From positions 59,981 through 123,980 of the forward strand of contig CANQBZ010000002.1 of the NCBI GenBank assembly GCA_947589295.1: a DNA stretch of 64,000 bases, read 5' to 3'. The notes beneath the pieces are model-generated. The model saw only the letters and a list, made by a program, of their open reading frames with translations, was not told where the DNA came from and ran no database searches. Below are positions 44,748 through 52,798 of the stretch, piece after piece (the stretch's first letter is position 1; each line of letters opens with the position of its first letter). The position numbers were made by a program, and so were the translations under genes. The stretch comes from an uncultured Akkermansia sp. (GTDB lineage Bacteria > Verrucomicrobiota > Verrucomicrobiia > Verrucomicrobiales > Akkermansiaceae).

Positions 44748-46063
44748 ACAGGGCAAACGCATTAAAAAATTGGATTCATTTTAAGGAAGGAGACAAGTGG
44801 TTCATTTATGCTCTAATTCGTTGCCAAACAATATATCATCGAGTACATCCGTATCCCACGTTGCCCTCAGTCTCAGCCTCTGGAGTGGCACTTTCACCCC
44901 CTCATGACGGGCCTTGTACTGTTTGATCAGTACAAGCGCGAATCTCAAAACTCGCGAAAAGTTCTCTGCACTGTTCCCCTTCCTCTTGCGTCCTCCATCC
45001 TCGTTGAACACCACGTCCAACACCCAATGCAGACTGTTTTCTATACCCCAGTGACTCCTTATGCTCCCTGCAATCTATTGTGCGCTCGCATGCCGATTGC
45101 TCACGATGTAGAAGCGTTGTTCTCGCGTCGTCTTTCCGCTCTTTTTCTCACAGCTCTCTCTGCTCACTCTCACCACCGCCGCTAATCCCTCTCAGTTCCA
45201 TGCTCCGCTAATGTGGCTTAACTCATGGTATAGTTCATACGTACGCGTCTCCACTCGTCCGTGCTCTCCACTCGTCTCCGTGTAGATCGAGTCGGGCTTC
45301 TCCAACTTCGTTGTGTCTTCTATATCCTCCAGAAGCCTCCCCTGGTTCTTTTTCACGGCAAGCACGTAGTACGCTCCTTTCTCTATTATCCTCCTGGCTA
45401 TATCCTTCTGACATCCCATCGCATCTATCGATACCGTGTTCCCCTTCAACTCAAGCGAGTCTATCAACTTGGGAATCGCCGTCACTTCATTGCTCTTCTC
45501 TTCAACTCGAGTTTGTCCCAGCACCAGCCCGCTTTCACTCTCGTACGCACTCACCACGTACACATTGTACTCTTTCCCATACTTGCCCGCCCCACAGATC
45601 GTTTTGCCATCTATGCTGATGTTTCTTCCTGCTGCCTGCTCTCCTGTTTCTTTCTCTCTCCTCTGCCTGAATTCTTCCACCAATTCCCGAAACATACCTT
45701 CAGATCCCTCTCTACTCAACATACGAAATACCCTCGCAAAAGTGTCGGCCGATGGTACCCCTCCGGGCATTTCCGAATACTTGCTGAAGTACTCTGTGTG
45801 ATGGCTTGCGAACTCTTGTATTTCTTCCCATGTTGACATACCGGCCACAACCGCCGCTATCACCATAAAAACGATGTCCGTCAACTTATGTATCTTTGCG
45901 TTGTCGGTTCTTGGATCTTCCATCAGGCTGATTTTTGCAATGAGATGATGCCCCTTGTGTCCTATCATATTTTGTATTTAATATCAACAATTTAAATAAG
46001 TTATTGATACTAAATTCTATGCATCTAATTCTGCCCCCCAGATTTCAAATGCGTTTGCCCTGT
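44748..46063 (-). mobile_element. Decayed ISAs1-family insertion sequence
   Basis: 1316 bp bounded by perfect 16-bp inverted repeats ACAGGGCAAACGCATT at 44748-44763 and its complement at 46048-46063. Inside is one ISAs1-type transposase reading leftward, broken by a frameshift and an in-frame stop. I see no flanking direct repeat of 8-10 bp, so the insertion is old or was rearranged. The element separates the pseudopilin/tilS block from ribH. Confidence 0.85.
44802..45968 (-). pseudogene. ISAs1-family transposase (frameshifted, with internal stop)
   Basis: The first 258 aa (45968-45192) show the N-terminal ISAs1 domain (MEDPRTDNAKIHKLTDIVFM), SIDGKTICGAG with the first Asp of the DDE triad, and SIDAMGCQKDIAR with the second. 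The frame ends after ELSHISGAWN. A one-base shift near 45200 continues as ELRGISAVVRVSRESCEKKS, meets an in-frame TAG after NRHASAQ, and resumes as IRSHWGIENSLHWVLDVVF to 44802 (HWxxEN supplies the last catalytic Glu). Two lesions mean no working transposase from this copy. Confidence 0.85.
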
Positions 46064-46080
46064 CCTGGGGGCGGTGGTTC

Positions 46081-46109
46081 TTGACAAGACTCAGGAGATG
46101 AGCTATGCT
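46081..46109 (+). promoter_or_regulatory. Promoter upstream of ribH
   Basis: TTGACA (46081-46086), a 17-bp spacer, TATGCT (46104-46109), 17 bp outside the insertion element. The leader to the ribH ATG is about 40 nt. Confidence 0.6.
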
Positions 46110-46156
46110 ACCCCGCGGCTGCAAAAGCGCCCTACTGTATACACCCCAAAGCTGCT

Positions 46157-46633
46157 ATGTCCAGAGAAAGCATCATGAATCCGCCGATGGAGGGACGCGA
46201 CATGCGCGTTACCATTGTGGCATCGGAATACAACAAACGCTACACGGACGCTCTGTTGGGGAGTTGCAGGGAGGAGCTGGCGAGGTTGGCTCCGAACGCG
46301 CGAGTGGACGTGCGACGCGTTCCGGGCGCATTTGAGGTGCCGGTCATGGTGAACCGGGCTCTGGCGATGGCGGAGCATTGCAGGCCGCATGTGGTGATCG
46401 CCCTCGGGGTGATCCTGCGCGGGAGTACGGCTCATGCTGACCTGATAGGCGAGGCGATCACCCGGGAGTTGCTCCATGCCGCGTGCAAGAGCCTGGTGCC
46501 CGTCATTCACGAGGTGTTGCTGCTGCAGGATGAGCAGCAGGCGGAAGAGCGTTGCCTGGGAAATTCGCTCAACCGGGGGCGCGAGGCCGCGCGTGCAGCC
46601 GTAGCCATGTTCCAAGCCACCCAGATGAATTAA
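46157..46633 (+). CDS. ribH: 6,7-dimethyl-8-ribityllumazine synthase
   Basis: 158 aa; the ATG at 46202 (MRVTIVASEYN) is a possible later start. RVTIVASEYNKRYTDALLGS, VRRVPGAFEVPVMV and ALGVILRGSTAHADLIGEAI carry the substrate loops and the catalytic His (TAHAD, usual TPHFD). The C-terminal part (RCLGNSLNRGREAARAAVAM) matches GNKGxEAAxAAIEM. It makes the riboflavin precursor lumazine. nusB follows at 16 bp, the usual ribH-nusB pairing. The segment HEVLLLQDEQQAEER replaces the common FGVLTTDTxEQAxER. Confidence 0.92.
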   Translation: MSRESIMNPPMEGRDMRVTIVASEYNKRYTDALLGSCREELARLAPNARVDVRRVPGAFEVPVMVNRALAMAEHCRPHVVIALGVILRGSTAHADLIGEAITRELLHAACKSLVPVIHEVLLLQDEQQAEERCLGNSLNRGREAARAAVAMFQATQMN

Positions 46634-46649
46634 GCCCCGTTTCACGAAC

Positions 46650-47564
46650 ATGCTCAACCAACGAGGAATCCGCAAATCGGCATTGCTGCTGCTCTATGCG
46701 ATGGAAGCGCAGAGAGTCACTCCCGAATCGCAAGAGACCTTTCCCTTTGACGCCTATTGGACGCTCGTCTCCGAAAATGACAACAAGCGGTACGCAAGAG
46801 CGCTGGCGAAAGCTGTGCTGCACGAGATTCGCGCGTACGATGAACTGCTCACATTGCTGCAAGCCCGCACAACGGCTTTCTGCGCTGCCGCCGCCACTCT
46901 GACCAAACCGCAGACGTTACCGGCACGGGCGCAGGAGCTGCTCAACCTGCTGCAAACCCTGCCCGAGCCGATCCTCTATTTACGTCGGCAAACAGAAAAG
47001 GCGGTTGACGAACAAAGAGACGAGGAGCTTCGGCAACAGAGTGAGAAAGTGATTCACACCTGCGAAAAAATCCATGCGCTTGCGGAAGATATCTTGCCCA
47101 CCCTGGAGAGCGAAACTCGGGGGGCAACCGAGGCATACGCCGCCGCGCTGCGTCGAGTGCAGAAAGCATGCGCCGGTTGTGCACAACTTGCCCACCCGGA
47201 TCGCATCAAGCCTCGCCATGAACACGCCGACCTCGTGCACTACACAGAAACCTTGAACCAACGTCGACCGCTTACCGAACAACTTGCAAAGACCATCTAC
47301 GCCCGCCGCCAAGAATGGGAAAAACTTCTGCACGACTTGCTGCGCAATTATGTGCCCGACAGGCTCAACGTGCTGGACCGCTGCATTCTCTACATCGCTT
47401 TTTACGACCTTGTGGAGCGCGATCTCGACCCAGGCATCGTCATTTCTGAGGCCTGCCTTCTCGCGGATGAATATTCCGGCGGCAAGAGCGCTCCTTTCAT
47501 CCACGGCATCATAGCCACGGCCATCATGCAACTGAAGCCGAAGTCCTACCAATCCAAGCCCTAG
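46650..47564 (+). CDS. nusB: NusB-type antitermination factor with large internal insertion
   Basis: 304 aa, about twice the usual 130-150. The N-terminal NusB helix is clear (NQRGIRKSALLLLYAMEAQR), and so is the C-terminal half (LLRNYVPDRLNVLDRCILYI, then AFYDL, then VISEACLLADEYSGGKSAPFIHGI). Between them (about residues 90-225) is a helical, charged stretch (RQTEKAVDEQRDEELRQQSE, then CEKIHALAEDILPTLES) not found in ordinary NusB. NusB with NusE/S10 binds boxA RNA in rRNA antitermination. The reading frame is intact, so the insert is probably real. ftsY follows at 15 bp. Confidence 0.85.
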   Translation: MLNQRGIRKSALLLLYAMEAQRVTPESQETFPFDAYWTLVSENDNKRYARALAKAVLHEIRAYDELLTLLQARTTAFCAAAATLTKPQTLPARAQELLNLLQTLPEPILYLRRQTEKAVDEQRDEELRQQSEKVIHTCEKIHALAEDILPTLESETRGATEAYAAALRRVQKACAGCAQLAHPDRIKPRHEHADLVHYTETLNQRRPLTEQLAKTIYARRQEWEKLLHDLLRNYVPDRLNVLDRCILYIAFYDLVERDLDPGIVISEACLLADEYSGGKSAPFIHGIIATAIMQLKPKSYQSKP

Positions 47565-47579
47565 TGTCGTCCCACTGCC

Positions 47580-48428
47580 ATGGCCAACTTCTTCAACAAA
47601 CTTGTCGATAAACTACTCGGCGAACCCGTCATCGATTGGGATGCGCTGGAGGCCGATCTCATCTCGGCCGACATCGGCGCTGCACGCGTCGTGCGTATGC
47701 TCGGCGAGCTGCAGGCACGGGATGAGCACGATGCCTGCGAAATTGTCGACTACATCAAACAGCAACTGCGCTCCGCCTTCCCCGCCACCGCGCCTTCCCT
47801 CCCGGTTCCGCAAGATGGCCACCCCTGCATCATCTTGCTCATCGGAGTGAACGGCGCCGGCAAAACGACCACCTGCGCCAAGTTGGCTCACCTGCTGCAA
47901 AAACGCGGGGAGAGCGTGCTCGTGGCAGCGGCGGACACCTTCCGAGCGGCTGCCGTCGAGCAATTGGAGCGTTGGACCACGCGTCTCGGCATTTCCCTCT
48001 ACAAAGGGCAGCCCAACCAGGATCCCGCCTCCGTTTGCTACGAGGCGCATACCCGCGCCTTGGCTGAGAACGTGCATTACCTCATCTGCGACACGGCGGG
48101 ACGCCTGCACACGCGCCACAACCTCATGGAAGAGTTGGCTAAAATCCACCGCTCCCTCGCCAAACAGGATCCTGCCGCCTCACAAACCTGCTATCTCGTG
48201 GTGGATGCCACGACGGGCGGCAACGCTCTCCTGCAAGCACGCGAGTTCCACAAGGCAGCTGCCGTTACCGGTCTCATCATCACCAAACTGGACGGCTCGG
48301 GCAAGGGGGGCGTGGCCGTCGCCGTGCAGGATGAACTGGGAATTTCTCCGGTGTTTGTGGGCACCGGAGAGAGGGAGGACGATTTGCGTCCCTTTGATGC
48401 GCGGAGCTATGTGGACACCCTACTCTGA
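47580..48428 (+). CDS. ftsY: Signal recognition particle receptor FtsY
   Basis: 282 aa. An NG-domain core only: GTPase G1 GVNGAGKTTTCAKLA (about residue 91), VAAADTFRAAAVEQLE, DTAGRLHTRHNLMEEL, TKLDGSGKGGVAVAVQ, and the closing GTGEREDDLRPFDARSYVDTLL. The acidic A domain common at the N-terminus is missing and the protein starts straight at the N domain (ANFFNKLVDKLL). It docks the SRP-ribosome complex to the membrane. rlmN starts 23 bp later. Confidence 0.96.
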   Translation: MANFFNKLVDKLLGEPVIDWDALEADLISADIGAARVVRMLGELQARDEHDACEIVDYIKQQLRSAFPATAPSLPVPQDGHPCIILLIGVNGAGKTTTCAKLAHLLQKRGESVLVAAADTFRAAAVEQLERWTTRLGISLYKGQPNQDPASVCYEAHTRALAENVHYLICDTAGRLHTRHNLMEELAKIHRSLAKQDPAASQTCYLVVDATTGGNALLQAREFHKAAAVTGLIITKLDGSGKGGVAVAVQDELGISPVFVGTGEREDDLRPFDARSYVDTLL

Positions 48429-48451
48429 GACCGCCGCGATTATTTGCCGCC

Positions 48452-49534
48452 ATGCCAACCGTTCTGCCCATTCTCAGCGGATACACGCGCGCCGAGCTGG
48501 CGACCGCCCTGGCCGAGCTGGGAGAATGTCGCTCATTCCGTGCAACTCAAGTCATGGAATGGATTTGGGAAAAACGGGCGACGAGCTTTGAGCAGATGAG
48601 CAACCTGCCACCCGCCCTGCGCGCTGAACTCGCCAAACGCTACACCTTGCGCCCGCTGACCATCGTCCGGCGCTCACAATCCGGCGCGGGCAGCACGCGC
48701 AAACTGCTCTGCCAAATGCAGGACGGCGAGTTAGTAGAGATGGTGCTCATCCCCGCCGCTGAAGGTAGTGCAGGCGCGCGCAGCAGTCGGCTCACACTTT
48801 GCGTATCTTCTCAGGTAGGCTGCGCTTTTGGTTGTAAATTCTGCGCCAGCGGGCTGCACGGCTTCAAGCGCAACCTTTCCACCGGCGAAATCATCGGACA
48901 AATCTTTGCCGCAGAGCATGAAAGCGGGTAGCGCGTGGATAACCTCGTTTTCATGGGCATGGGCGAACCTCTTGCCAACACCGATCACTTGCTGCCGGCC
49001 CTGCGCCTCATCACCGATCGGCAAGCTCTGGGTCTCAGCCCGCGCCACATCACCATTTCCACCTCGGGCAATGTGCCGGGGCTGAACAAATTGATCGCAA
49101 GCGGCATCCCGGTGAGACTGGCCGTCTCCCTGCACGGGGCAACGGATGACGTGCGCTCGCGGATCATGCCGGTCAACCGGCGTTGGCCGCTCGCCGAACT
49201 CATCCCCGCCTTGGAGACTTGGCAAGCCAACTCCAAGCACATGCTCACGTTCGAATACATCCTGATCTCCGGCGTCAACGATGCACCGCAGCATGCGCAG
49301 GCTCTCAGCGAGCTCGCAAAAAAATTGCATGCCAAGGTCAATCTCATCCCCTACAACCCCGTGCAGGGGCTGGAGTGGCGGCGACCGACAGAAACTGCCT
49401 GCCGTGCGTTCCGGCGTACACTCCTCACCCTGCATATTCCCACCACGATGCGCTACGAAAAAGGCGCAGACATCAACGCCGCATGCGGGCAGCTCCGTCT
49501 GCAACACAGCGAGGAGACTCATCCGCCGGGTTAA
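48452..49534 (+). pseudogene. rlmN: 23S rRNA/tRNA adenine-C2 methyltransferase RlmN, interrupted by one in-frame TAG
   Basis: Two pieces in the same frame form one complete RlmN. 48452-48931 (159 aa) has the N-terminal domain (FRATQVMEWIWEKRATSFEQ) and the radical-SAM motif CAFGCKFCASG (CxxxCxxC). A TAG at 48929-48931 follows EHESG. The frame goes on with RVDNLVFMGMGEPLANTDHL to 49534, including SLHGATDDVRS and the C-terminal catalytic Cys in INAACGQL. Apart from that codon the sequence is intact and typical. RlmN methylates A2503 of 23S rRNA and A37 of tRNAs. Alternatives to a null allele are sequencing error, TAG read-through or recoding; restart at ATG 48956 would give a fragment without the Fe-S Cys. 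Confidence 0.85.
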
Positions 49535-49694
49535 CGCCCTGCTTGACTTTCCGAACCCTCGGGGGCTTTTTACGATTTGGGAAGTGAGTGGCGCTGCGCG
49601 CGAGAGGCGGAGCAAAAGCGTTATCTTTACGCGCGAATGTTCTGTCGCATTTCACTTTGCGATCTGCAATTTTTGTCGGTTTTCAAAAATGAGC

Positions 49695-49722
49695 TTGACA
49701 TGACGTAGCAATCTCTTATACT
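49695..49722 (+). promoter_or_regulatory. Promoter of small secreted protein gene
   Basis: TTGACA (49695-49700), a 16-bp spacer, TATACT (49717-49722), leader about 11-17 nt. Confidence 0.7.
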
Positions 49723-49739
49723 GCGGATAACCCGTCATC

Positions 49740-50075
49740 ATGAAAAAGATCCTCATCCCCGCTCTTATGATTGCAGCCACGGCACCCACCTTGGTTGCTG
49801 CGCCGGATATGACGCCCAATGATGTATCAAAGGACACGCTCAAGGGTATGGCAACTGACCGGCAAAAAGCTAGTATGGAAGCCCACGATAAAGCAACAGC
49901 TAAGGCTGAAGAGGAACGTGAGAAGGCCATCAAGGAGGCCAAGGAAGTGACGGAACGAAATGATGCAGGGCTGAAGAAGACCATTCAGAAGCGGCATCTC
50001 AACAGCATGCTGCCTCCCTGTGATCGCGAGCCGGAGGCTCCTAGGGAGCCGGGTGATTACCACATCCGCTACTGA
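49740..50075 (+). CDS. Small secreted coiled-coil protein
   Basis: 111 aa. Signal peptide MKKILIPALMIAATAPTLVA with likely cleavage at VAA. Residues of about 40-85 are Ala/Glu/Lys-rich (ATAKAEEEREKAIKEAKEVT), a probable single coiled coil. The tail is Pro/Glu-rich and ends PGDYHIRY. No family recognised; it has no Cys for a lipoprotein anchor. It is a single-gene unit with its own promoter and terminator. Confidence 0.75.
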   Translation: MKKILIPALMIAATAPTLVAAPDMTPNDVSKDTLKGMATDRQKASMEAHDKATAKAEEEREKAIKEAKEVTERNDAGLKKTIQKRHLNSMLPPCDREPEAPREPGDYHIRY

Positions 50076-50098
50076 CCTTCGCATCCATCGGAATTGAC

Positions 50099-50129
50099 AT
50101 GCGCGCCCCAACCGGACGCGCATTTTTTT
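50099..50129 (+). terminator. Rho-independent terminator of small secreted protein gene
   Basis: ATGCGCG and CGCGCAT (50099-50105 and 50117-50123) form a 7-bp stem with an 11-nt loop, followed by seven T. Confidence 0.8.
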
Positions 50130-50151
50130 GCGAGGCAATTCGCAGAACAAA

Positions 50152-50844
50152 TCACATCGGGCGGCAAACGAGTTCGACCGTGCCGTGCGGGCAGCGCGAT
50201 TCATCGCCCACAAACCGCCAGCGCAAACGATGCTCCCCCGCTGCCAACTTCATCAACGCCATAAGTTGCAGATTCCCGGCCTTCCCTGAACAACGCGGAC
50301 AACACATTCCACGCAGCCCCTCGACCACCAAACGACCGCGTCCACAGTCATGCAACTCGATCAGCAGCGCATAGACGCCCGCTTTGGCAGCACATAAAAC
50401 CACCTGAGAAGCATACCCATCCCGCTCTTCCCGCCAAGGCATGGGCAACGCCCCGCAGGGCGTGGGAGAAGAGGAAGGAAGAAGAGAACGTTCCGCTGGA
50501 CGCGTGGAACGAGATAAACGCAGACGTTTGGCTGCGGCAAGCAGCGTGCTGAACGTCACCCCGATGAACACAGCCACCCCAACGAGCAGCCAGACTTTCA
50601 CCGCCTCGTACGCCCACTCCTCATGTCCGGACACCATAGCCGTCAACACGCCCACACAAAATACCAGCATGACCCACAAACCAAAGCGCACCCCCAACAC
50701 CATGCTCGGAAACAGAGTAAAAAGCGCTGCGTAGCGGGCAAAAAGACCCAAATGGAGCGGCGTGTTGCTCAGGAATTCCGCCATCGTGAGCCGCGCGTAC
50801 ATGCGCTCCAGAGTCGCCTGGTCGGTTCGGGCATCCAATCTCAT
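50152..50844 (-). CDS. Membrane protein with C-terminal Cys-rich domain, unknown function
   Basis: 230 aa. Two hydrophobic segments at about residues 39-70 (ALFTLFPSMVLGVRFGLWVM, then LVFCVGVLTAMV) and about 83-105 (VKVWLLVGVAVFIGVTFSTL), then a basic linker. The C-terminal half has GMCCPRCSGKAG and a later CPHG, four or more Cys that could bind zinc. I do not recognise the family. It overlaps the mutarotase stop by ATGA and so is co-translated with it. The DNA has no further gene on this side until the convergent terminator. Confidence 0.6.
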   Translation of the reverse strand: MRLDARTDQATLERMYARLTMAEFLSNTPLHLGLFARYAALFTLFPSMVLGVRFGLWVMLVFCVGVLTAMVSGHEEWAYEAVKVWLLVGVAVFIGVTFSTLLAAAKRLRLSRSTRPAERSLLPSSSPTPCGALPMPWREERDGYASQVVLCAAKAGVYALLIELHDCGRGRLVVEGLRGMCCPRCSGKAGNLQLMALMKLAAGEHRLRWRFVGDESRCPHGTVELVCRPM

Positions 50845-51680
50845 AGCTCATGAACGCTCACGACCATGCGCAGCTCATGGTTCTCCCCGGCGTGCAAAAC
50901 CAGTTGTTCAGCAGGCGTCACAGCTGCTTCCACCGCCAAAAAGGAATGACTCGACCCCGGCTCTACATCGGCCATACCCGCCGCGCCCTCTTCCCCGGGA
51001 TTCCACACCACACAGGAAGCCGAACCGCGACGGTTTATCCGCAGGCAACGTCCCCACGCCTCGTCTCGAATGCCTATCTCGCGTTCAGCAGGCACGGGGC
51101 AGTAAATGCGGTCGATATGCCCGACAGGCGTCAACGGAGTCTCGCTATGCGGCGCCGCATCGGCAGCGTATTCCGTGAATGGGATGCCTTCCAGCCCGGT
51201 GACGCTCACGCGCTCATAATCACTCACCGCAAAATAGGAATGCAAAGCCGCGGAGAATGCCATGTCCGTCGGAGTTGACAGCGTGCGCAAAACTATCTCG
51301 AGCGCATCGCGGCGCATGTGCAGCTCATACTCGGCCGCCGGTTGTCCGGGCAAATGCAGCGCATACGCCAGACGCACCTCTCCCTGCGCCGATTCCTCGC
51401 CATGCACAAATTGCCACATGCTAATGCGAGCGAGACCGTGCGAGGGGTTGCTTTTGGGTTCAACCGGGCACTTGCCAAACCACGGCCAGCAAATGGGAAT
51501 GCCCCCGCGCAAAGCCTTGCCCTCGGCATACACGGCCGTTCCGCTCATGTAAAACACCGGCTTGCCGCCACGCGGCGTCCATCCCAACACATGCGCCCCG
51601 TACTGCGACACCTCCAACATGCCCAACGGCGTCTCCGCCCGCTGCACCGGAAAACCATGGCGTGTTTCTGTCGTTATCAC
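50841..51680 (-). CDS. D-hexose-6-phosphate mutarotase (YeaD-like aldose 1-epimerase)
   Basis: 279 aa from the GTG at 51680 (ITTETRHGFPVQRAETPLGM), which lies exactly 6 nt from the promoter -10; a longer ATG frame would start inside the promoter. Family features: GGIPICWPWFG, NPSHGLARISMWQ (active His), ALHSYFAVSDYERV and VVWNPGEE. It equilibrates alpha and beta anomers of glucose 6-phosphate or similar sugars. It is followed by the membrane-protein gene in one transcript. Confidence 0.88.
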   Translation of the reverse strand: MITTETRHGFPVQRAETPLGMLEVSQYGAHVLGWTPRGGKPVFYMSGTAVYAEGKALRGGIPICWPWFGKCPVEPKSNPSHGLARISMWQFVHGEESAQGEVRLAYALHLPGQPAAEYELHMRRDALEIVLRTLSTPTDMAFSAALHSYFAVSDYERVSVTGLEGIPFTEYAADAAPHSETPLTPVGHIDRIYCPVPAEREIGIRDEAWGRCLRINRRGSASCVVWNPGEEGAAGMADVEPGSSHSFLAVEAAVTPAEQLVLHAGENHELRMVVSVHEL

Positions 51681-51686
51681 GCCGTC

Positions 51687-51716
51687 ATGATACCGCATCG
51701 CCCGACAAATTGTCAA
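51687..51716 (-). promoter_or_regulatory. Mutarotase promoter
   Basis: TTGACA (51716-51711), an 18-bp spacer, TATCAT (51692-51687), 6 nt to the GTG start. It shows that GTG is used as a leaderless start. Confidence 0.65.
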
Positions 51717-51860
51717 GTTTACCCTCGGGGCAAATCATGATGATGGCTCTAAAGCACCCCTGCATGCGTTCATAATTCGAATAAATCTACGCAAAGCAAA
51801 CATTATCAATAAATAAAAATTGCACATAGCAATCGCATGTCCCCATGCGGTTGCTCCGGG

Positions 51861-52397
51861 TCATTTGCTGCGCACATTGACAGAGCGCACGCAATTTTCG
51901 CCCATCGCTTCGTTGAGCGTGCGAATAAGCCCCTGACGTTGGCGGCGCAGCTCGAAGCGCACGGTGGGATGCGGCGCGCGGATGGTGGCGCATCCATCGC
52001 GCAAGGATACCAGCGTGGACTGCGATGCCACAAAGTCTCCCATGGCCCGCTTCCACACTCCCGCCAAAAACTCCGGTGCAAACTCTGCCTCCTGCAAATC
52101 CAGCCGACTCACCACCTCCGTAAGAACGGATGTGATGTCGCGCATGTTCGCGCCGGTGGACAGCGGAGCAACATCCCCGTACATATCCGCCTCAACCTGG
52201 CGTTTCATGCCGTCGCGACGTGTGGCGTGGCGCACCGGGCGCAGCGTGTCGTCCGGGTAGCGCACCATGTTGTAGCGCGGGGACCTGGCGGGTGGGGGAG
52301 GCGGGGTCTGCGGCTCAGTCGACGCGGCGCGGCGCCTGCGGCCGGTGGATGAAACACGGCGGCGGCGCGGCGCGGGGGACTGGTTTTCGCGGGGCAT
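51861..52397 (-). CDS. dciA: DciA-like protein (DUF721), replication helicase loader candidate
   Basis: 178 aa from the ATG at 52397 (MPRENQSPAPRRRR). The first 60 residues are disordered, Arg/Pro-rich (RRRRVSSTGRRRRAASTE, then PPPPPARSP). Residues of about 85-175 match DUF721: LTEVVSRLDLQEAEFAPEFL, then AGVWKRAMGDFVASQSTLVS, then ATIRAPHPTVRFELRRQRQG. DciA proteins load the replicative helicase in bacteria without DnaC. The family call is fair; DUF721 proteins vary. Confidence 0.75.
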   Translation of the reverse strand: MPRENQSPAPRRRRVSSTGRRRRAASTEPQTPPPPPARSPRYNMVRYPDDTLRPVRHATRRDGMKRQVEADMYGDVAPLSTGANMRDITSVLTEVVSRLDLQEAEFAPEFLAGVWKRAMGDFVASQSTLVSLRDGCATIRAPHPTVRFELRRQRQGLIRTLNEAMGENCVRSVNVRSK

Positions 52398-52460
52398 GAG
52401 GATAACGAGAGACCCCGGGCGGCAAGAGCCCCCCGAGGTCATGCCACTTGATAAGTTAGA

Positions 52461-52694
52461 TTACTCGCCATCATCGCCGATCGCCTGGACGGGGCATCCC
52501 TCCAAAGCCTCGGTGCAGGTGGCCGTTTCGTCATCGGTGCCGGGTTGCTTTTTCACGTATGAAACACCTTCGTCATCATCGCGTGCAAAAAAGTCCGGCG
52601 CAGATTCACGGCACAGGTCGCAATCGATGCAGCTGCTGTCGACATAGAACTTGCCGGGTACGTTTTTCTCATTTTTTTCGTTTGGATCAGCCAT
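52461..52694 (-). CDS. Single-cluster [4Fe-4S] ferredoxin
   Basis: 77 aa, acidic. CIDCDLC (CxxCxxC) near residue 22 and the final Cys in ALEGCPVQAI form one 4Fe-4S site; an extra Cys precedes in TATC. It is a soluble electron carrier. It diverges from lnt and reads toward dciA (63-bp gap). The acidic tail (GDDGE) is common in such ferredoxins. Confidence 0.9.
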   Translation of the reverse strand: MADPNEKNEKNVPGKFYVDSSCIDCDLCRESAPDFFARDDDEGVSYVKKQPGTDDETATCTEALEGCPVQAIGDDGE

Positions 52695-52769
52695 AATGTG
52701 CAGGGCTCATCTCGGCCCGCAGATATTGTTTCCGATTTTTTTGCCAAATGCAACCCTTTTTTGTTGCAA

Positions 52770-52798
52770 GATAGGTTTTTTCACGGCAGAATGTGGAC
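52770..52798 (+). promoter_or_regulatory. Possible lnt promoter
   Basis: TTGCAA, a 17-bp spacer and CAGAAT end about 6 nt before the ATG at 52799. The -10 is weak; I give it because the spacing repeats the leaderless pattern elsewhere in the window. Confidence 0.4.

Noticed and set aside
44748-46063. Direct target repeats around the insertion element
   Set aside because: The flanks (ATATCGCCC on the left, CCTGGGGGC on the right) do not match.
46105-46335. 76-codon frame starting in the -10 box before ribH
   Set aside because: Its start lies inside the promoter and it overlaps ribH out of frame; no likeness to any leader peptide.
48929-48931. TAG in rlmN as a pyrrolysine or selenocysteine-like recoding site
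   Set aside because: No downstream structure or pyl gene is visible in the window, and RlmN has no conserved special residue there; a mutation or error is simpler.
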